From: UBA11164 sp002420085
Lineage (GTDB): Bacteria; Pseudomonadota; Gammaproteobacteria; Xanthomonadales; Xanthomonadaceae
NCBI GenBank assembly: GCA_031976395.1
Contig: DALYLJ010000108.1
Coordinates: 1-10,908, forward strand
DNA: 10,908 nucleotides
Direction: 5' to 3'
The notes beneath the pieces were generated by a model that had not been told where the DNA came from, made no database searches, and was given only the letters and a program-made list of their open reading frames with translations. Position 1 is the stretch's first letter. Every line of letters begins with the position of its first letter. Below, piece by piece: positions 1 through 6,923 of this stretch. The position numbers and the translations under genes are program-made.

Positions 1-462
1 GAACTTGCGCGTCATGCGCAGGTAGAATTCGCGCTCCTGCATGTCCTTGCAGCGCGACAGGATCAGCAGATTGTGTGCCCAGCCGATTTCTCCAACCAGT
101 GGTTGGAGTTTCGGCGCAGCGCTGTATTCCTGAAAAAACTGGCGCATGTACCACAGGTTCTGCGTCGAAAAACCACGCACGCCCGGGAAAGCCGTGCGCA
201 GGTCGCTGGCAAGCTGCTCCACCACGCCCTTGCCCCAGCCCTCGGTCTGCTGCCGTGCGACGATCATCCGCCCGATATCCCAATACAGGCCGACCAGTTC
301 CTGACTGACCGCGCGCAGCGCCGCGTATTGGGCGGACTGGATGCGCGCCTTCACCTCGGCCAGCAAGGCAGGATAGTCCTTGACCGTGGTGGCCAGATCC
401 GTGTCGGTCTTGCGCGCCGCCGACGAGCCTGTCGTGCGGGTGGTTTTCCGGGTCGTCGCCAT
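1..462 (-). CDS. DUF1016/YhcG-type PDDEXK nuclease, N-terminal part (partial)
   Basis: The 154 codons visible encode the N-terminal DUF1016 (YhcG_N) domain; the gene leaves the window at its left edge, so the C-terminal PD-(D/E)XK nuclease domain expected for this family is not seen. Family-typical stretches are AQYAALRAVSQELVGLYWDI (residues 44-63), the EGWGKGVVEQLASDL region (74-88), FSTQNLWYMRQFF (98-110) and the block from W128 through the RCKDMQEREFYLRM segment (137-150). The first 25 or so residues are Thr/Ser/Lys/Arg-rich and probably disordered. The start is set by a GGAGG 6 nt upstream; an in-frame ATG five codons earlier lies on top of that Shine-Dalgarno and is less likely. Genes of this family often sit inside type I restriction-modification operons (general knowledge), which fits the HsdS-like relic just upstream. 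The biochemical role is predicted (DNA cleavage or defence), not established. Confidence 0.9.
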   Translation of the reverse strand, partial: MATTRKTTRTTGSSAARKTDTDLATTVKDYPALLAEVKARIQSAQYAALRAVSQELVGLYWDIGRMIVARQQTEGWGKGVVEQLASDLRTAFPGVRGFSTQNLWYMRQFFQEYSAAPKLQPLVGEIGWAHNLLILSRCKDMQEREFYLRMTRKF

Positions 463-468
463 CGGTGT

Positions 469-473
469 CCTCC
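469..473 (-). promoter_or_regulatory. Shine-Dalgarno of the DUF1016 gene
   Basis: GGAGG on the minus strand, 6 nt before the ATG at 462. It decides between that ATG and an in-frame ATG at 477-475. Confidence 0.7.
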
Positions 474-506
474 ACATCGCTGCTGCCGGCACCATCATCG
501 CCCAGT

Positions 507-534
507 GTGCCGAGAACACCTTCGCTCTCGGCAC
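507..534. repeat. Perfect 9-bp inverted repeat, possible hairpin
   Basis: GTGCCGAGA (507-515) and TCTCGGCAC (526-534) are perfect reverse complements around a 10-nt loop. The hairpin lies between the end of mdh and the nuclease gene. On the minus strand it is not followed by a T-run, so it is not a canonical intrinsic terminator; it could be a Rho-assisted terminator or an mRNA 3'-end stabiliser for mdh. Confidence 0.45.
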
Positions 535-540
535 CGTCCG

Positions 541-600
541 GGCCGTAGCCGCCAGCAGGTCGATTCACCCGATGACGGCGGCTGCGATCAGCTCAGATCG
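541..600 (-). pseudogene. Possible hsdS 3'-end relic (type I restriction specificity subunit)
   Basis: Directly after the mdh stop, one minus-strand frame reads RSELIAAAVIG, then TGA, then IDLLAATA. The C-terminal tail of many HsdS subunits has the form R-(S/T)-x-L-I-(A/S)-A-A-V-T-G-(K/Q)-I-D-(V/L), so this matches if the TGA stands where Lys/Gln normally is. No start codon or target-recognition domain is present; the upstream side is already mdh coding sequence. The frame then meets the start region of a DUF1016 nuclease, a gene commonly found next to hsdS. The match is short (under 20 residues) and made from memory of the family, so chance similarity is possible. Confidence 0.4.
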
Positions 601-601
601 A

Positions 602-1588
<987 letters not shown>

Positions 1589-1589
1589 G

Positions 1590-1690
1590 GTTGGATTCCG
1601 GGGATGGAGATTGGAGACTTGGTGTTTGGGATTTGGGTGCCAGGCGCCGCTTCTCGAATCTCGAATTTCGCCCTCACCCCGATTCCCGGC
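1590..1690. repeat. Degenerate heptamer / palindromic intergenic element
   Basis: Almost the whole gap between the aminotransferase and mdh shows 7-bp periodicity. The left half is G/T-rich on the plus strand, with successive 7-mers TGGATTC, CGGGGAT, GGAGATT, GGAGACT, TGGTGTT, TGGGATT, TGGGTGC (1592-1640). A small hairpin, GGTGCC-a-GGCGCC (one G-T pair), follows. The right half runs in the opposite sense with TCTCGAA twice in tandem (1652-1665), then TTTCG and later CCCCGATTCCCGG. The two halves form an imperfect long inverted repeat. Arrays built on GGGATTC-like heptamers occur between genes in Xanthomonadaceae (recalled, not checked). This copy is diverged. It also carries the mdh ribosome-binding region. 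Confidence 0.5.
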
Positions 1691-1691
1691 T

Positions 1692-2891
1692 TCACGTCAA
1701 CTCAGCAAAGAATTCCTGAATCCGCGTGAGGCCCGGTTCCAGTTGTGCGCTTGGACAGGTGTAGCTGATTCGCAGGGCGCGTGGCTCGCCGAATGCCGAG
1801 CCCGGCACGCAGGCGACCCCCTTGCTGTCGAGCAGCGCGGCGCACAACTCGACGTCATCGGTGATCAAACGGCCCTGGTGATGCTTGCCGAAGGCGCACG
1901 AAATATCCGGGAAGGCATAGAAGGCGCCCTGCGGCACCGGGCAGACCACACCCGGAATGGCGGTCAGGGCGGCGATCACGATGTCGCGCTTGTCCTGGAA
2001 CTCGCGCGCCTTGCCGGTCGGCACATCCTGAGGGCCTTCCAGGGCAGCGATGGCGGCAGCGGTGACCACCTCGGGAATATTGGTGATGTGGTTGGAGTTC
2101 AGCGTCACCACGGCCGCGATGACTTCCTTCGGCCCGGCCAGCAGACCCACTCGCCAGCCCGGCATGCCATAGGTCTTGGACAGCGAGTCGCAGTAGATCA
2201 TGCGCTCGCGCAGTTCCGGACGGAAGGCGGCGACGTTGTGATAGCCGATGCCATCGAACACCATGCGGTTGTAGATGTCGTCGGCAATGATCCAGGTGTC
2301 GGGGTACTTGGCCAGAACATCAGCCAGCGCGGCGATTTCCTCGGCCGTGTAGACCATCCCGGTCGGATTCGACGGGTTGTTGAACAGAAACACCTTGGGC
2401 TTGGCCGCGAGCGCGGCGTCGAGCTGCTCGGGGGTGAGTTTGTAGTTCTGCTCGGGCGGGCACGGCAGCAGACGAATGCGGGCGCCGACGATCTCGGCGA
2501 TATCGACATAGCTGGTCCAGTACGGAGTCGGGAAGGCGATCTCGTCGCCCTCGTCGAGCAGCGCCTCGAACAGGTTGTACAGACCATGCTTGGCGCCGAT
2601 GGTCACCGCGCACTGCTCGCGGCTGTAGCCGGGCAGGCCACTGGCGGCCATGTGGGCGATGAAGGCATCGAGCAGGCGGTTGTCGCCTCGGTTGGAACCG
2701 TACTGGCCGGAATCCTTGTCGAGCCAATCACGCACTGCGGCATAGACGTGCGGACCTGGCAGAAAGTTGGGGACACCGATCGAGAAGCTGATGATGTCAC
2801 GGCCTTCGGCCTTCATCCGCTTGGCCTTGTCGGCGATGACCATGATTGCGCTCGGTTTGGCGCGTCCGATGCGAGCGGCGAGCTGCGGCAT
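1692..2891 (-). CDS. PLP-dependent aminotransferase, aspartate aminotransferase family
   Basis: A 399-aa fold-type I PLP enzyme (class I/II), cytoplasmic, predicted to move an amino group between an amino acid (probably aspartate or an aromatic/dicarboxylic substrate) and a 2-oxoacid. Visible residues: Y124-W125 in PTPYWTSY (W stacks on PLP in the family), N175 in NNPSNPTG (171-178), D204/D205 and Y207 in IIADDIY, the Schiff-base lysine K239 in SLSKTYG, R247 in GWRVG, and the substrate-carboxylate arginine R374 in RALRISY. The start at 2891 is chosen because a GAGG lies 6 nt upstream and the protein begins as its family does (MPQLAARIGRAKPSAI). An in-frame ATG at 2960 would add 23 residues that look like untranslated leader. 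Exact substrate cannot be read from sequence. Its place before mdh suits an aspartate/oxaloacetate role. Confidence 0.92.
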   Translation of the reverse strand: MPQLAARIGRAKPSAIMVIADKAKRMKAEGRDIISFSIGVPNFLPGPHVYAAVRDWLDKDSGQYGSNRGDNRLLDAFIAHMAASGLPGYSREQCAVTIGAKHGLYNLFEALLDEGDEIAFPTPYWTSYVDIAEIVGARIRLLPCPPEQNYKLTPEQLDAALAAKPKVFLFNNPSNPTGMVYTAEEIAALADVLAKYPDTWIIADDIYNRMVFDGIGYHNVAAFRPELRERMIYCDSLSKTYGMPGWRVGLLAGPKEVIAAVVTLNSNHITNIPEVVTAAAIAALEGPQDVPTGKAREFQDKRDIVIAALTAIPGVVCPVPQGAFYAFPDISCAFGKHHQGRLITDDVELCAALLDSKGVACVPGSAFGEPRALRISYTCPSAQLEPGLTRIQEFFAELT

Positions 2892-2897
2892 TGCAAA

Positions 2898-2901
2898 CCT
2901 C
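2898..2901 (-). promoter_or_regulatory. Shine-Dalgarno fixing the aminotransferase start
   Basis: GAGG on the minus strand, 6 nt before the ATG at 2891. It supports this start over the in-frame ATG at 2960. Confidence 0.65.
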
Positions 2902-3060
2902 GAAGACGGTTGGAGATAACCCACAATGGTAGCACCTCCGGTTTTCATGTTGCGGTGCAAGGTGGATCGATCTGGCTGGTGTCAGGGCGTGGACACGACA
3001 CATCCGGACGAACGGTCATGAAAACGATCGCGGCGGTCATCCCCGACCCCAGCGATCCGA

Positions 3061-5700
3061 TCAGGCCGATCGGCCTGCCTGGCGCCGAGTCAATGCCGCC
3101 TTCTCGATTTCGACGGCAATGAACAGCGTGATTGCCACTGCCGCAATTGCCTGCCAATCAGCGGCAGAAATCGCTGTGGTTCCGAATACCGCCTGAGCCG
3201 GCGGCCAGTGCAGCAAGGGCCATTGCAGGATCACCAGCAGGGCCACCGAGAGCCAGGCCCAGCGATTGCCGGACAGGGCACTCCAGGCCCATGCCGGGCT
3301 GAGCCAGCGACGACAGTTGAACAGGTAGACCGCTTCGCCGACCACCAGTGCGTTCAGAGCCACGCTCCGGGCCTCGGCCTCGCTGGCACCCGACGCCAGC
3401 GTCCGCTCGAACAACACGAAGATGCCGAGGGTCAGCAGCGCACCGACCCAGGCGATCCGCGTGGCGATGAAACGATCGATCAGGCCCTGATCGGGGGGCC
3501 GGGGCGGCCGACGCATCGCGTCGCCCTCGACCGGCTCGAACGCCAGCGCCAGACCGAGCGTCACAGCCGTGACCATGTTGACCCAGAGAATCTGCACCGG
3601 GGTGATCGGCAACGGCCAGCCGGCGATCGCCGCCACCAGGATCACCGCCGCTTCGGCGGCACTGGTCGGCAGGATGAACAACAGTGACTTTCGGATATTG
3701 TCGAAAACACCCCGCCCCTCCTCGATGCCGGCAACGATGCTGGCGAAATTGTCGTCGGCCAGCACGATGCCAGCGGCCTGCCGGGACGCCTCGGTGCCCT
3801 TGATGCCCATGGCGACACCGATATCAGCCCGTTTCAGGGCCGGGGCATCGTTGGCGCCATCACCGGTCATCGCCACGATCCGGCCATCCGCCTGCAATGC
3901 CTGCACCAGCCGCAGTTTGTGCTCCGGTGTAGTCCGGGCGAAGACGGCGACCGACCCGACCCGGCGCGCCAGTTCGCCATCGTCGAGGCGGTCCAACTCG
4001 CGGCCCTCCAGCACGGCACCGGAGCCGAGGATGCCCAGTTCTGCGGCGATCGCCGAGGCGGTCGCTGCATGATCGCCGGTGATCATCCGGACATCGACAC
4101 CGGCACCTTGGCAGGCGGCCAGCGCGGCCGCGACCTCCGGACGCGGTGGATCCCGGAAACCGACCAGGCCAAGCAGACACAGTCCGGTATCGACCGCATC
4201 CAAAGTCAAGGCTGCCGGCTGCGCATCGCTCGATTCAGCATCGAGCCGACGCTCGGCCACCGCCAGAACCCGCAGCCCCTCACCGGTCATCGCCGCCAGG
4301 CGTTGCGACCACAGGGGCAGCGTCAGCGGCTCGATCCGGTCGCCAGTCCATTGTTCCGAACAGCGGGCGAACACCGCTTCCGGCGCCCCCTTGATGCAGA
4401 TTCGCTGCCGATGCCGAGTGGCCATCAACCTGTGTTCCGACGAAAACGGCAGCAAGGCCAGTCGCGGATGCGCCGCGCGTACCGTTTCGCTGTCGATCCC
4501 GGCCGTTTCGGCAAGTCGAATCAGGGCGACTTCCAGGGGATCACCATCGCCGTGCCGGCTGGCATCGTTGCACAGCACGATCGCCGTCATCAGATCACCC
4601 GCATCGGATGGCAGCGAGGTGGGCGGATATTCCCCGTCGATCAGACCAAGACGATCGGCAACCAGTTCGTTGCGGGTGAGCGTGCCGGTCTTGTCGGTGC
4701 AGACGACATCGACCGCCCCCAGGGTCTCGACTGCCGGCAAGCGGCGGACGATGGCATTGCGCCGCGCCATGCGCTGCACGCCGATCGCCAGGGTGATGGT
4801 GATGATCGCCGGCAGACCCTCGGGAATCGCCGCCACCGCCAGCGCGACGCCGATCATCAATCCCTGATCGAACGGCGTGGCATGCAGCCCGACGGCAAGC
4901 ATCACGGTCAGCGCCGCACAGAAAAACACGATCACCGCCAGGCGCCGGCCAAAGCCCTCGATCTGGCGCAGCAATGGCGTCGTGGTCTCGGGCAGTTCGC
5001 CCAGCAGGGTGCTGATCCGCCCGAGTTCGGTGGCACGCCCGATCGCGACAACGGCCCCGGTGCCCTGCCCGGCAGTCACCACAGAACCGGCATAGGCCAT
5101 ACCCTGCCGCTCGGCCAGGGGCGTGTCGATCGGCTGCGGCTCGATCCGCTTGCCCACTGGCACCGATTCCCCGGTCAAGGCCGCCTGATCGATGCGCAGA
5201 CCGTGGCTCTCGATCAGCCGCAGATCGGCCGGAACCCGATCGCCGGCCTTCAGCAGAACCAGATCACCGGGCACCAGAACCTCGGCCGCCAGATGCCGCC
5301 AGTGGCCATCGCGGCGAACCCGCGCACGCGGCGCCAGCATCCGACCGATCGCCTGCATCGAGCGCTCGGCCTTGCCCTCCTGGATGAAGCCGATCAGGGC
5401 ATTGACCAGCACCACGGCAGCGATGACCGCAGCATCGACCGGATGCCCGAGCGCGACCGCCGCCACTGCCGAAGCCAGCAACAGATGGATCAGAAAATTA
5501 TCGAACTGGTCCAGCAGGCGACGCCAGGCCGGCCTGCCCGGCGCCGAAGGCAGGGCATTGCTGCCGAATTCGACAGATCGGCGTTCGGCTTCCTCGGCAC
5601 TGAGGCCCGCCTGACTGCTGACGAGGTCGGCAATCACCGCATCCGGAGTGCGGGCATGCGGCGACTCGACCTGGGGAAACACCTGCTCGGACACGGGCAT
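3061..5700 (-). CDS. P2-type cation-transporting ATPase (CtpF-like)
   Basis: An 879-aa inner-membrane P-type ATPase that couples ATP hydrolysis to cation movement. Domains in order: N-terminal cation-ATPase domain (about 14-75), TM1-2 (about 66-108), actuator domain with TGES (176-179), TM3-4 with PEGLPA (293-298), phosphorylation site DKTGT with D336, nucleotide-binding domain with KGAP (437-440), TGDH (541-544), hinge TGDGANDAP (612-620), then TM5-10 (about 672-865). TM5 keeps an acidic residue (E683). TM6 reads WVNMVTAVTLGLALAFEP, with N708 retained but Ala712 where SERCA-type Ca2+ pumps have the site-forming Asp. This TM6 form resembles mycobacterial CtpF-type pumps, so Ca2+ is possible but not assured. 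There is no heavy-metal-binding domain or CPC motif, which rules out the P1B class. The start lacks a clear Shine-Dalgarno, but the N-terminus is of normal length. It stands alone, 289 bp downstream of the cyclophilin gene. Confidence 0.93.
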   Translation of the reverse strand: MPVSEQVFPQVESPHARTPDAVIADLVSSQAGLSAEEAERRSVEFGSNALPSAPGRPAWRRLLDQFDNFLIHLLLASAVAAVALGHPVDAAVIAAVVLVNALIGFIQEGKAERSMQAIGRMLAPRARVRRDGHWRHLAAEVLVPGDLVLLKAGDRVPADLRLIESHGLRIDQAALTGESVPVGKRIEPQPIDTPLAERQGMAYAGSVVTAGQGTGAVVAIGRATELGRISTLLGELPETTTPLLRQIEGFGRRLAVIVFFCAALTVMLAVGLHATPFDQGLMIGVALAVAAIPEGLPAIITITLAIGVQRMARRNAIVRRLPAVETLGAVDVVCTDKTGTLTRNELVADRLGLIDGEYPPTSLPSDAGDLMTAIVLCNDASRHGDGDPLEVALIRLAETAGIDSETVRAAHPRLALLPFSSEHRLMATRHRQRICIKGAPEAVFARCSEQWTGDRIEPLTLPLWSQRLAAMTGEGLRVLAVAERRLDAESSDAQPAALTLDAVDTGLCLLGLVGFRDPPRPEVAAALAACQGAGVDVRMITGDHAATASAIAAELGILGSGAVLEGRELDRLDDGELARRVGSVAVFARTTPEHKLRLVQALQADGRIVAMTGDGANDAPALKRADIGVAMGIKGTEASRQAAGIVLADDNFASIVAGIEEGRGVFDNIRKSLLFILPTSAAEAAVILVAAIAGWPLPITPVQILWVNMVTAVTLGLALAFEPVEGDAMRRPPRPPDQGLIDRFIATRIAWVGALLTLGIFVLFERTLASGASEAEARSVALNALVVGEAVYLFNCRRWLSPAWAWSALSGNRWAWLSVALLVILQWPLLHWPPAQAVFGTTAISAADWQAIAAVAITLFIAVEIEKAALTRRQAGRSA
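3062..3077. repeat. 16-bp perfect palindrome over the ATPase stop codon
   Basis: CAGGCCGATCGGCCTG is fully self-complementary and overlaps the TGA of the ATPase gene. It could form a short stem at the end of the reading frame. No T-run follows on the minus strand. It may simply reflect codon choice in GC-rich DNA. Confidence 0.35.
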
Positions 5701-5989
5701 GTTCGATCGGGATTCATTGGCCGCCGGCTGTCCGGCACCGGCCGGTAGTGTCGCAAGTCAAGGGTGACCCATGGCTGACCCGGCCATGGCTCGGGCCTGC
5801 CGACTCCGCCGATGTCCGCACGGAGTGGCTGCGGGCATTCGCCCGATGTGCAAGCGCGGTTGCCTGTAACGATTTTGAGCGGCCGGCTCGGCCCGGGTAG
5901 CATCCCTCGCATCGAGACCCGACCCCGACCCCCGTCCTGGGACGTGAGGCTCGGATGTCGGGTGCTGACTCGATCGACGGCCGCTCGGA
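5701..5989. other. Intergenic region upstream of the ATPase
   Basis: This 289-bp stretch separates the cyclophilin from the ATPase and holds no convincing gene. It contains an inverted repeat (5769-5789), a palindrome ACCGGCCGGT (5737-5746), a minus-strand TTGACT (5756-5761) without a recognisable -10 at the right distance, and a C-rich run in which GACCC, GACCCC and GACCCCC follow one another (5916-5933). The ATPase promoter is presumably here but cannot be placed with confidence. Confidence 0.5.
5769..5789. promoter_or_regulatory. Inverted repeat, possible operator upstream of the ATPase
   Basis: CCATGGC (5769-5775) and GCCATGG (5783-5789) are perfect 7-bp inverted arms with a 7-nt spacer. 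They start 68 nt upstream of the ATPase ATG, beside a minus-strand TTGACT. Position and symmetry suit a dimeric regulator site, but no regulator gene is adjacent and the motif is not one I recognise. Confidence 0.25.
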
Positions 5990-6493
5990 TCAGGCGCGTG
6001 CGTCGAGCGTCGCATTCCAGGCCGCCACCCGTTCCGCCTGTGCCGCCAGCAGCGGCTCGGCATCGCCCTCGATCGCCACCGACGTGATGCTATCGCCACC
6101 CTTGACTGCATCGACCACGGCCAGCCCCTCGACGACCGTGCCGAACACGCTGTGCTTGCCATCCAGCCACGGACACGGCACGTGGGTGATGAAGAACTGG
6201 CTGCCATTGGTGCGCGGCCCGGCATTGGCCATCGACAGCACACCGCGCTCGTGACGCAGTTCCGGATGGAACTCGTCCTCGAAGCGATAGCCCGGACCGC
6301 CCGTGCCAATGCCTTGCGGACAACCACCCTGGATCATGAAATCGGCGATCACCCGGTGGAACTTCAGTCCGTCATAAAAGCCACGCCGGGCCAGATTGAC
6401 GAAATTGGCCACGGTCAGCGGCACCTTGTCGGCGTGCAGTTTGATTCGGATGACACCGCGACCGGTGGTGAAGACGGCAACGAGTTCAGACAT
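5990..6493 (-). CDS. ppiB: Peptidyl-prolyl cis-trans isomerase, cyclophilin type (PpiB-like)
   Basis: A 167-aa single-domain cyclophilin that speeds proline cis-trans isomerisation during protein folding. The active-site pattern is present: FHRVI with catalytic R47, MIQGG with Q55, the glycine-rich loop GIGTGGPGYRFEDEF (61-75), MANAGPRTNGSQFFIT (88-103) with Q99, and WLDGKHSVFG (109-118) with W109 and H114. There is no signal peptide, so it is cytoplasmic like E. coli PpiB and unlike periplasmic PpiA. A GAGG lies 7 nt before the ATG. The small membrane-protein gene ends only 29 bp upstream on the same strand, so the two are probably one transcript. The C-terminus extends a little past the domain in an Ala-rich helix. 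Confidence 0.95.
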   Translation of the reverse strand: MSELVAVFTTGRGVIRIKLHADKVPLTVANFVNLARRGFYDGLKFHRVIADFMIQGGCPQGIGTGGPGYRFEDEFHPELRHERGVLSMANAGPRTNGSQFFITHVPCPWLDGKHSVFGTVVEGLAVVDAVKGGDSITSVAIEGDAEPLLAAQAERVAAWNATLDARA

Positions 6494-6522
6494 GGATAAC
6501 CCTCAGAACGATGAAAAAGAGA

Positions 6523-6780
6523 TCAATTCGCGCCGCGTGAGATGCGCGCCCGATCGGAAGCGGCCCGGCGCAGATGTCCGACCAGCAGCAGGGCCGCGAT
6601 CGCCAAGCCGGCGCCACCGACCGCGATCAGGCCCCAGGCCAGGGTCGGCTCGGCCAGGATGGCCAGAGGCCCGCCCGGAGCACCCAGCAGACCGAACAAA
6701 CCCAACCCCAGCGCCAGCATCGCACCAAAATCCAGCGCCAGCAGCCAGAGTGGAAACGGCAGACCGCCCGCACGATTCAT
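6523..6780 (-). CDS. Small two-helix membrane protein, hypothetical
   Basis: An 85-aa protein of unknown function. Two hydrophobic segments are clear, at residues 11-33 and 47-70, joined by a short Pro/Gly loop, and followed by a basic, probably cytoplasmic tail beginning HLRR (69-72). The basic tail and the short N-terminus suggest both ends are inside. The hydrophobic, Leu/Ala/Gly-rich periodic composition supports a real gene, not an antisense shadow; the opposite strand here has no known gene. Only a G-rich stretch precedes the ATG, so the ribosome-binding site is weak. It lies 29 bp before the cyclophilin gene and is divergent from typA with 143 bp between the starts. I do not recognise the family. 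Confidence 0.65.
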   Translation of the reverse strand: MNRAGGLPFPLWLLALDFGAMLALGLGLFGLLGAPGGPLAILAEPTLAWGLIAVGGAGLAIAALLLVGHLRRAASDRARISRGAN

Positions 6781-6866
6781 GGCTGCCCCCGGGCCGGATT
6801 CGGCCAGAAAAAACGGCGCCTATCATGCCACAGCACACACGCCCCCGAGCCGTCATCGAATGGGCG

Positions 6867-6872
6867 TATAAT
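6867..6872 (+). promoter_or_regulatory. Likely typA promoter -10 box
   Basis: TATAAT, a perfect sigma-70 -10 hexamer and striking in DNA this GC-rich, lies 51 nt upstream of the typA ATG. No good -35 lies 16-18 nt upstream, so the promoter may be activator-aided or rely on other contacts. Confidence 0.55.
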
Positions 6873-6923
6873 GGCCGGCTGTCTCCGCCACTTGCAAACC
6901 GACCCGGAGTCGGCTCCGTCGCC

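Noticed and set aside
463..568. GTG-started minus-strand frame giving an acidic Gly/Asp-rich peptide before and through the nuclease start
   Set aside because: It continues out of frame through the whole nuclease gene and has no ribosome-binding site; the open frame is explained by base composition.
2892..2960. 23-residue N-terminal extension of the aminotransferase
   Set aside because: The shorter start has a well-placed GAGG and the family N-terminus; the extension would place that Shine-Dalgarno within coding sequence.
3919..5748. 609-codon plus-strand frame opposite the ATPase
   Set aside because: It is a shadow of a conserved P-type ATPase with all motifs; the translation is Arg/Gln/His-rich and low in hydrophobic residues.
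5916..5933. GACCC, GACCCC, GACCCCC run
   Set aside because: Short C-rich run with growing C-tracts; amusing, but too short and irregular to call a functional repeat.
5955..6254. 99-codon plus-strand frame antisense to the cyclophilin, preceded by TTGAGC-17-TAGCAT
   Set aside because: The promoter-like pair is suggestive, but the frame lies almost wholly opposite a conserved cyclophilin and has a Ser/Ala/Thr-rich translation without family signal.
6396..6923. N-terminal extension of TypA by 176 residues
   Set aside because: The extension is Pro/Arg-rich, overlaps the divergent membrane-protein and cyclophilin genes, and TypA normally begins at the ATG at 6924.
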